Assembly: GCF_030244015.1 (NCBI RefSeq)
Contig: NZ_JASSYX010000001.1
Location: 434,001-498,000, forward strand
DNA length: 64,000 bases
Direction: 5' to 3'
Origin: Pedobacter ginsengisoli
GTDB lineage: Bacteria; Bacteroidota; Bacteroidia; Sphingobacteriales; Sphingobacteriaceae
A model generated the notes under the pieces. It ran no database searches. It was not told the DNA's origin and worked only from the letters and a program-made list of their open reading frames with translations. The first letter of the stretch is position 1, and the number at the start of each line of letters is the position of its first letter. This document shows positions 59,740-64,000 of the stretch, piece by piece. Position numbers and translations under genes: made by a program.

Positions 59740-59917
59740 AGTTTTATGTGGTTTACGTTGTCACTCTTTTGTCTCACTTTTGTACTAATAAATAGTATTA
59801 TATTTCTACAATAATAGAAGTTAATATCTATTATATACAAATATTCGACTATAAAAATTACCATATTCGACGTAACTTATTGAATACCAATAGAAAAAAA
59901 ATTAGTCATTTTGTGAA
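59740..59917. promoter_or_regulatory. Lysogeny switch control region
   Basis: 178 bp, A+T-rich, between divergent cro-like and repressor genes. Two ATATTCGAC copies lie at about 59839 and 59863. TA-rich inverted segments (AATAGTATTATATT / AATATCTATTATAT) may be operators. A TCATTTTG box lies just before the repressor ATG. Confidence 0.55.
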
Positions 59918-60304
59918 ATGGATTATGTAATAGGGGATGCAATTAGAAAAAAAGTGGAGGAAAAGGGGATGACTTTTGTCTCCTTTGCTGATAAGTTTGG
60001 GATTACAGATAGAAATCTACAGTATGTATTTAAAAAAAGTGATCTCTCGATTCAACAGGTTGTTAGAGCATCAGAAATACTGGAATATGATTTCTTAACA
60101 GAATATCTTATGCATAAAAAATCCAAGTTTAGGTTTCAAAACTTCATACCACAACAAAATGACAGGGATTCCAGAGGTAAATCTGAGCGTATTACAATGA
60201 CATTTAATATTTCCGGTGCTATAGAGACTTACTCAGAAAAATTTCCAGAATTGCTGAAAAACGTATCTATGGAAGCAAAAAAATTAGGATTTGAAATTGC
60301 ATAA
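59918..60304 (+). CDS. Phage repressor (CI-like)
   Basis: 128 residues. N-terminal helix-turn-helix VSFADKFGITDRNLQYVFKK. Middle region basic; C-terminal helix for oligomerisation. Rightward, facing the Cro-like gene across the control region. No protease domain is present, so induction may not depend on RecA self-cleavage (inference). Confidence 0.7.
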   Translation: MDYVIGDAIRKKVEEKGMTFVSFADKFGITDRNLQYVFKKSDLSIQQVVRASEILEYDFLTEYLMHKKSKFRFQNFIPQQNDRDSRGKSERITMTFNISGAIETYSEKFPELLKNVSMEAKKLGFEIA

Positions 60305-60314
60305 TACAAAATAT

Positions 60315-60530
60315 ATGATGACAAGAAAAATGAAACAGAACCCATACCCGAACGGTACCGTTCTTAATATTAATAGCAGAAGATATGGCTTAGTTAAAGC
60401 AGAAGTGATCAAATATATTCCAAACGACGAATGGTACTGTAAAATAATAAATTCCCATGAAGACATAACAAATCCTGATTACTTTGTTAAAGAAGAGATC
60501 TTGAGTGTGGATTTAAACCACTTGGTTTAA
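60315..60530 (+). CDS. Small phage protein after the repressor
   Basis: 71 residues from ATG 60315. The open frame could also start at 60291 in the end of the repressor gene. Beta-rich (RRYGLVKAEVIKYIPNDEWY). Last gene before attR. Role unknown; an excision factor is conceivable. Confidence 0.55.
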   Translation: MMTRKMKQNPYPNGTVLNINSRRYGLVKAEVIKYIPNDEWYCKIINSHEDITNPDYFVKEEILSVDLNHLV

Positions 60531-60582
60531 ACATACTTATGTAAACCGTTAAAAATCAATAAAATATAAACCTGAAAAACCA

Positions 60583-60596
60583 CCGGCGCTGGGTAC
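60583..60596 (+). other. attR core
   Basis: CCGGCGCTGGGTAC, identical to the tRNA-Leu segment at 23112-23125. Beyond it comes host sequence with the tRNA terminator. Confidence 0.9.
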
Positions 60597-60600
60597 AAGA

Positions 60601-60623
60601 AATCTTCGGGGCTCCCGAAGATT
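60601..60623. terminator. Hairpin next to attR
   Basis: AATCTTCGGG/CCCGAAGATT, a perfect 10-bp stem with loop GCT. It belongs to the host tRNA-Leu downstream region. Confidence 0.7.
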
Positions 60624-60627
60624 ACCG

Positions 60628-60665
60628 AAGAAAAGTCCTCTATATTTATATAGAGGACTTTTCTT
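60628..60665 (+). terminator. Original terminator of tRNA-Leu (host side)
   Basis: AAGAAAAGTCCTCTATA pairs perfectly with TATAGAGGACTTTTCTT (17 bp, loop TTTA), followed by TGTTTT. Before integration this stood about 35 bp after the tRNA. Confidence 0.85.
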
Positions 60666-60710
60666 GTTTTAAGGTAATTCAAAATGTCCTTTCCTGATGC
60701 TGATTACATA

Positions 60711-60743
60711 AATAAGATCAAAAAGGCTATTTTTGATCTTATT
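60711..60743. repeat. Perfect 14-bp inverted repeat upstream of Crp/Fnr-type gene
   Basis: AATAAGATCAAAAA/TTTTTGATCTTATT around GGCTA, 14 bp before the start codon. It may be an operator or RNA hairpin in the leader of the regulator gene. Confidence 0.65.
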
Positions 60744-60757
60744 ATATAGATATTTAT

Positions 60758-61348
60758 ATGACGTCGAATTTTGAAGCGCTGTTTGATTACGTTCAAAAAC
60801 TTTCTGGCAAGATACTTTCAGCAGAGGAGAAGCAAGTTTTTATCGCACATTTTAAACCAAAAAAACTACGAAAGCGACAATATTTTCTACAAGAAGGGGA
60901 TATATGTAAATATACAGGGTTTATTGTAAAAGGTTCAGCCAGGACATTTACCGTAGATGAAAAAGGGCATGAACATATTCTGAAATTAAGTGTCGAAAAC
61001 TGGTGGTTGAACGATTTTGAAAGCTTTTACCAATTAACACCAAGCCGGTTTAATATACAAGCACTGGAGGATATGGAAATTCTTCAAATAACAAATGCAC
61101 TTGTTGATGAGTTTATAAAGCCTATTCCAGCCTTTTCGGCAATGCAAAATGTCATCAGTCAAAATTACACCATTGCAGCCCAGAAAAGGATGCAGTCCGC
61201 CATAAGCCATTCAGGTGAGGAGCGTTTCCAGGAACTGGTCAATCAATATCCACATTTTCTACAGCGGTTTCCACAAAACATGATTGCCTCTTACCTCGGT
61301 TTATCTCCCGAAACTTTAAGCAGGATAAGAAAGAACTCCTTAAAATGA
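60758..61348 (+). CDS. Crp/Fnr family regulator
   Basis: 196 residues: N-terminal cyclic-nucleotide-binding fold (KKLRKRQYFLQEGDICKYTG, VKGSARTFTVDEKG), then C-terminal helix-turn-helix NMIASYLGLSPETLSRIRK. Fnr Cys cluster absent. In Bacteroidetes such regulators often stand next to redox or detoxification genes; here the SDR gene follows after 94 bp and may be its target (inference). Confidence 0.85.
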   Translation: MTSNFEALFDYVQKLSGKILSAEEKQVFIAHFKPKKLRKRQYFLQEGDICKYTGFIVKGSARTFTVDEKGHEHILKLSVENWWLNDFESFYQLTPSRFNIQALEDMEILQITNALVDEFIKPIPAFSAMQNVISQNYTIAAQKRMQSAISHSGEERFQELVNQYPHFLQRFPQNMIASYLGLSPETLSRIRKNSLK

Positions 61349-61442
61349 ATTGATTTTTATCAAGTGTATTTAATGACATAAGTCAAGTCGCAGCCAGTTA
61401 TAAGGCCGCAACTTTGGATATGTTAATTAAGTCATAAAAATC

Positions 61443-62195
61443 ATGAATAAGTTAAAAAACAAAGTCGCAGTAATTACAGGCGGCAATAGCGGTATTGGAT
61501 TTGGTATTGCGGAAGCATTTAAAAATGAAGGTGCAGTCGGAGCTGTTGTTGGCAGAAATCAGGAAACTTTAGCTAGTGCTGTGGGACAGCTTGGCGATGA
61601 TTTCATAGCCATCAACGCCGATGTAACCAACCTTGCCGATCTGGAAAAAGTATTTAAAGAAACCGCTGAGAAATTTGGTAAGATAGACGTTATCGTAGCC
61701 AACGCTGGTGCCGGAACTACCGGAACAGTCGCTGATACGAACGAAGCCGACTATAACAAAGCCATGGATCTGAACCTGAAAAGTGTTTACTTCACTGTTC
61801 AAAAAGCTCTGCCTTATATGAATGACGGCGGTTCTATTATCCTGATCGGATCCAATGCAGCACATCGTGCTTACCCGGCATTTGGCCTTTACGGTGCGGC
61901 CAAGGCAGCAGTAGTCTTTTTGGCAAAAGGGTTTTCTAATGACCTTTTAGCTAGAAAGATAAGAGCAAACGTAATTACACCTGGCACGACCGATACACCG
62001 GCGTTCGACAAGTTTGTGCCAGCGGAACAAGTTGAAGCTGTAAAAACACATTTCGCAAGTGTGATGCCGATAGGCAGGATTGGACAACCATCTGATATTG
62101 GTAATACAGCGGTATTTCTTGCTTCAGACGATTCTTCCTTTATGTTGGGTGCCGAACTCCTGGTCGACGGTGGCATGACTTATCTATCTAAATAA
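61443..62195 (+). CDS. Short-chain dehydrogenase/reductase (glucose-1-dehydrogenase-like)
   Basis: 250 residues. Cofactor motif [11 protein letters not shown] motif VANAGAG, catalytic Ser in LIGSNA and YxxxK in YGAAKAA. The C-terminal [20 protein letters not shown] and [13 protein letters not shown] are typical of classical SDR. Substrate unknown. Confidence 0.9.
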   Translation: MNKLKNKVAVITGGNSGIGFGIAEAFKNEGAVGAVVGRNQETLASAVGQLGDDFIAINADVTNLADLEKVFKETAEKFGKIDVIVANAGAGTTGTVADTNEADYNKAMDLNLKSVYFTVQKALPYMNDGGSIILIGSNAAHRAYPAFGLYGAAKAAVVFLAKGFSNDLLARKIRANVITPGTTDTPAFDKFVPAEQVEAVKTHFASVMPIGRIGQPSDIGNTAVFLASDDSSFMLGAELLVDGGMTYLSK

Positions 62196-62202
62196 TTTCA
62201 AA

Positions 62203-62310
62203 ATGAATAAATTAAAAAATAAAGTAGCGGTTGTTACCGGTGCTTCAAAAGGAATAGGTGCGGCTATAGCAAAATATTTTGCTGCAGAAGGTGCAAAAGT
62301 TGTAGTGGTA
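62203..62310 (+). pseudogene. Truncated second SDR gene (first 36 codons)
   Basis: [20 protein letters not shown] repeats the start of the preceding gene with changes, so this is a separate SDR paralogue with its own ATG. Similarity ends after about residue 36 ([10 protein letters not shown]). The rest of the open frame (to 62433) is antisense to the methionine aminopeptidase gene. The rest of the gene has been lost, most simply by insertion or deletion with a breakpoint at about 62310-62320. Confidence 0.8.
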
Positions 62311-62319
62311 TGTATGGCT

Positions 62320-63078
62320 CTATATTCCATTCGCCGCTGTCAGAATTATTGGCTTGCCGGAGGTGATCAGTATCGTGTGTTCATGCTGGGCTACAAATCC
62401 TCCTTCATTGCCTTCAAAAGCCCAGCCATCTGACATGGTTTTAATATGTTTAGATCTTGTGGAGATAAATGTTTCGATAGCAACCACAGAATCTTTTCTG
62501 AATCGCCTGCTGTCAAAGCGGTCGTAAAAATTCATGATCCCGTCGGGTGCTTCGTGTAAGCTTCGTCCGACCCCGTGGCCTCCTAAATCCCGGATAACAG
62601 TATATCCTGTTTTCCGGGCTTTGGTTTCGATAAGCTTGCCAATATCGGCGATCTTTATGCCTCCGCTAATTTGAGAAATCGCATAAAGTAATATTTCTTT
62701 TGATGTATCTATCAGATGCTGTAAGTTCTGAACATCCTCTCCGACAATAAATGAACATCCATTGTCAGACCAAAAGCCATCGAGTTCAGCAGATACATCA
62801 ATGTTAACGACATCTCCATTTTTCAAAATGACTTTATCTGAAGGGATACCATGAGCAAACTCTTTGTTGACACTGATGCAGCTGTAACCGGGGAATCCGT
62901 AGGTTTCAAATGGGGCAGACTTTGCACCAAGAGCTTCTAACAGTTGCCTTCCGTATTCGTCTGTGTCTTTTGTGGATAGGCCAATCTGAGCAAATGTTCT
63001 CATTTTTCGTAAGGTAAGTGCAACAGCGTCACTCACTTTCTTCATACCCTGTAGCTCTTCTTCTGTTTTTATAACCAT
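62320..63078 (-). CDS. map: Methionine aminopeptidase, type I
   Basis: Removes initiator Met. 252 residues from ATG 63078 ([19 protein letters not shown]). The frame is open to 63186, but a TAACTTTG promoter box lies at 63096-63103, and the extra residues have no family counterpart. Metal ligands: the two Asp in [17 protein letters not shown], His in [12 protein letters not shown], Glu in VAIETF and Glu in QHEHT. Probably a second copy next to the ribosomal-protein map; not provable here. Confidence 0.88.
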   Translation of the reverse strand: MVIKTEEELQGMKKVSDAVALTLRKMRTFAQIGLSTKDTDEYGRQLLEALGAKSAPFETYGFPGYSCISVNKEFAHGIPSDKVILKNGDVVNIDVSAELDGFWSDNGCSFIVGEDVQNLQHLIDTSKEILLYAISQISGGIKIADIGKLIETKARKTGYTVIRDLGGHGVGRSLHEAPDGIMNFYDRFDSRRFRKDSVVAIETFISTRSKHIKTMSDGWAFEGNEGGFVAQHEHTILITSGKPIILTAANGI

Positions 63079-63095
63079 ATCCCATTTTGTTTTTA

Positions 63096-63103
63096 CAAAG
63101 TTA
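63096..63103 (-). promoter_or_regulatory. Candidate -7 element of map
   Basis: Minus strand TAACTTTG. It predicts a start near 63089, 11 nt before ATG 63078. It decides the start choice. Confidence 0.5.
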
Positions 63104-63172
63104 GGGGTATTGGAACTGTGCTCATAGTAAATATTAGACATGACATTATTCTCCTTACAATAGCATTTCCCG

Positions 63173-63180
63173 TAAATTTG
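63173..63180 (+). promoter_or_regulatory. Candidate -7 element of the AraC-type gene
   Basis: TAAATTTG lies 4 bp before the ATG at 63185, so a transcript would be nearly leaderless if this box is used. Confidence 0.4.
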
Positions 63181-63184
63181 CGGC

Positions 63185-64000
63185 ATGCCAATAAATTATC
63201 TGAAGAAGATACAACTGGGAGAATTTAATAAAGACGGTTATAGAATATGCCCTTCAAAAGCGGTTGAATCTGTTATCGAAGGGTTTTATGTTTTCTCCAG
63301 AGATCCTGAGAATCATACAGATCTTATTTTCAATGATGGTTTTCCTGTGCTGGTGTTTTTGCAAAGTCGCGAAGATGCAGTGAAGGTAACACGGCAAAAT
63401 GGATCATTTGAAATTAAAGGGGCATGGGCAAGCGCGGGCCCGATCAGGAATATATATGTAAAATACAGCAGTAAAGCAGAACAGGTTTTTATAGTTCGTT
63501 TCTATCCCGGGGCTTTCTATCGGTTATTTGGTTTAGACGCTCAGTATTTCAGACGCAATCCGGTTGCCCCATTTGAATATATCGCTAATAACAATGGCTT
63601 TAGCCTGGCAAAATTTTTTGAATGCAATTCTATTGAAGAAAAGGCGGCATTTGTCGGATCGTATGTCGGGCATTCTTTTACCGGAACCGACACCTCTGGA
63701 ATCTTACATAAAACATTGGACTATATTCACAAAATAAAAGGGAAAGGTACTGTACGGAATGTGACCAAAGATGCTGGTGTAAATTATAAGTGGCTGGAAA
63801 GGAATTTTGCACAGCATATTGGACTCCTGCCCAAAGAATACATTCAGCTCCAGCGCTTTATGCATGCGTACCTTGACCTTGTTGGATGGAGAGATGTAGA
63901 TTTGATGCGCATCGCGATATCAAACGGGTACTACGACTCAAACCACTTTCTGAAAGATTTTAAAGCCTATACCGGAAAAACCCCGCTGGAATATCTTAGA
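63185..64000 (+). CDS. AraC family transcriptional regulator (3' end outside window)
   Basis: 272 residues visible. C-terminal AraC HTH: NVTKDAGVNYKWLERNFAQ, then LMRIAISNGYYDSNHFLKDF and KAYTGKTPLEYL. N-terminal domain of about 160 residues, of the DUF6597 type (FNDGFPVLVFLQS). Divergent from map with 106 bp between the chosen starts. Only a few residues should be missing. Confidence 0.85.
   Translation, partial: MPINYLKKIQLGEFNKDGYRICPSKAVESVIEGFYVFSRDPENHTDLIFNDGFPVLVFLQSREDAVKVTRQNGSFEIKGAWASAGPIRNIYVKYSSKAEQVFIVRFYPGAFYRLFGLDAQYFRRNPVAPFEYIANNNGFSLAKFFECNSIEEKAAFVGSYVGHSFTGTDTSGILHKTLDYIHKIKGKGTVRNVTKDAGVNYKWLERNFAQHIGLLPKEYIQLQRFMHAYLDLVGWRDVDLMRIAISNGYYDSNHFLKDFKAYTGKTPLEYLR

Larger units (their letters stand above)
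23112..60596. mobile_element. Complete siphovirus-like prophage integrated in tRNA-Leu
   Basis: About 37.5 kb between direct 14-bp repeats. The content covers every phage module: tyrosine integrase, repressor with divergent Cro-like gene, primase-helicase, terminase, portal, protease-scaffold, capsid, tail tube candidate, tape measure, tail tip proteins with an esterase, and a lysis cassette. Reading frames are intact throughout, so it may be inducible. No sheath gene was recognised. It ends just before terminator hairpins that belong to the host tRNA locus. Confidence 0.93.

Noticed and set aside
23112..60596. Diversity-generating retroelement acting on tail genes
   Set aside because: No reverse transcriptase gene and no template/variable repeat pair were seen.

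Overview
The window looks like a chromosomal segment of a Bacteroidetes bacterium, most likely of the family Sphingobacteriaceae (Pedobacter-like), carrying a complete tailed-phage prophage. The assignment rests on several signs. Promoters have the Bacteroidetes -7 element TAnnTTTG, and Shine-Dalgarno sequences are weak or absent. Families typical of the group are present (BatA-type VWA proteins, DUF4199, VirE-N primase-helicases). Long palindromes sit in the intergenic spaces. No database search was run; all family names come from reading the sequence.

Left chromosomal part (1-23124). A complete histidine operon runs leftward in the order hisG-hisD-hisC-hisB-hisH-hisA-hisF-hisIE (hisIE is cut by the window edge). 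Three of its gaps hold long palindromes. Upstream of hisG lies a 20-codon leader peptide with five His codons in seven, which suggests control by attenuation. A 142-bp palindrome separates it from a rightward series: an L,D-transpeptidase lipoprotein, a BatA/VWA membrane protein, a dihydroorotase-like protein lacking key metal ligands, an acidic protein, DUF4199, two family 2 glycosyltransferases, a membrane protein, a GH3-like adenylating enzyme, dxr, rseP, an HscB-like J protein, a YeeE/YedE transporter pair and DUF3817. It ends with tRNA-Leu(CAA).

Prophage (23112-60596). A 14-bp direct repeat, made of the tRNA-Leu 3' end and its copy at 60583, bounds about 37.5 kb. Integrase (+) sits by attL and the repressor region (+) by attR; almost everything else runs leftward. 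Early genes (59.7 to 49.6 kb) include a Cro-like HTH protein, a LuxR-type regulator, two deoxyribosyltransferase-like proteins, an OB-fold protein, a small P-loop ATPase, a PAPS-reductase-like protein, an XRE regulator, two very small ORFs, and a large primase-helicase. An iteron-like array (49.2-49.5 kb) separates early from late genes. Late genes encode a ClpP-type protease-scaffold, major capsid protein, putative tail tube, terminase, portal, a lysis cassette (CHAP endolysin, holin-like, candidate unimolecular spanin), large tail proteins including one with an SGNH-type esterase domain, and the tape measure. No sheath gene was recognised, so a siphovirus is likely. A moron gene in opposite orientation interrupts the head region, and a lipoprotein gene sits beside the integrase.

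Right chromosomal part (60597-64000). The displaced terminator of tRNA-Leu is followed by a Crp/Fnr-type regulator, an SDR oxidoreductase, the first 36 codons of a second SDR (a truncated gene), a type I methionine aminopeptidase on the opposite strand, and an AraC-type regulator cut by the window end.

The most unusual items are the His-rich leader, the shared GACAGGGAAAG/CTGTCCTTT elements in late phage gaps, the GGATAGT repeats at two distant phage sites, the lipobox-like start of the capsid protein, and the candidate u-spanin.
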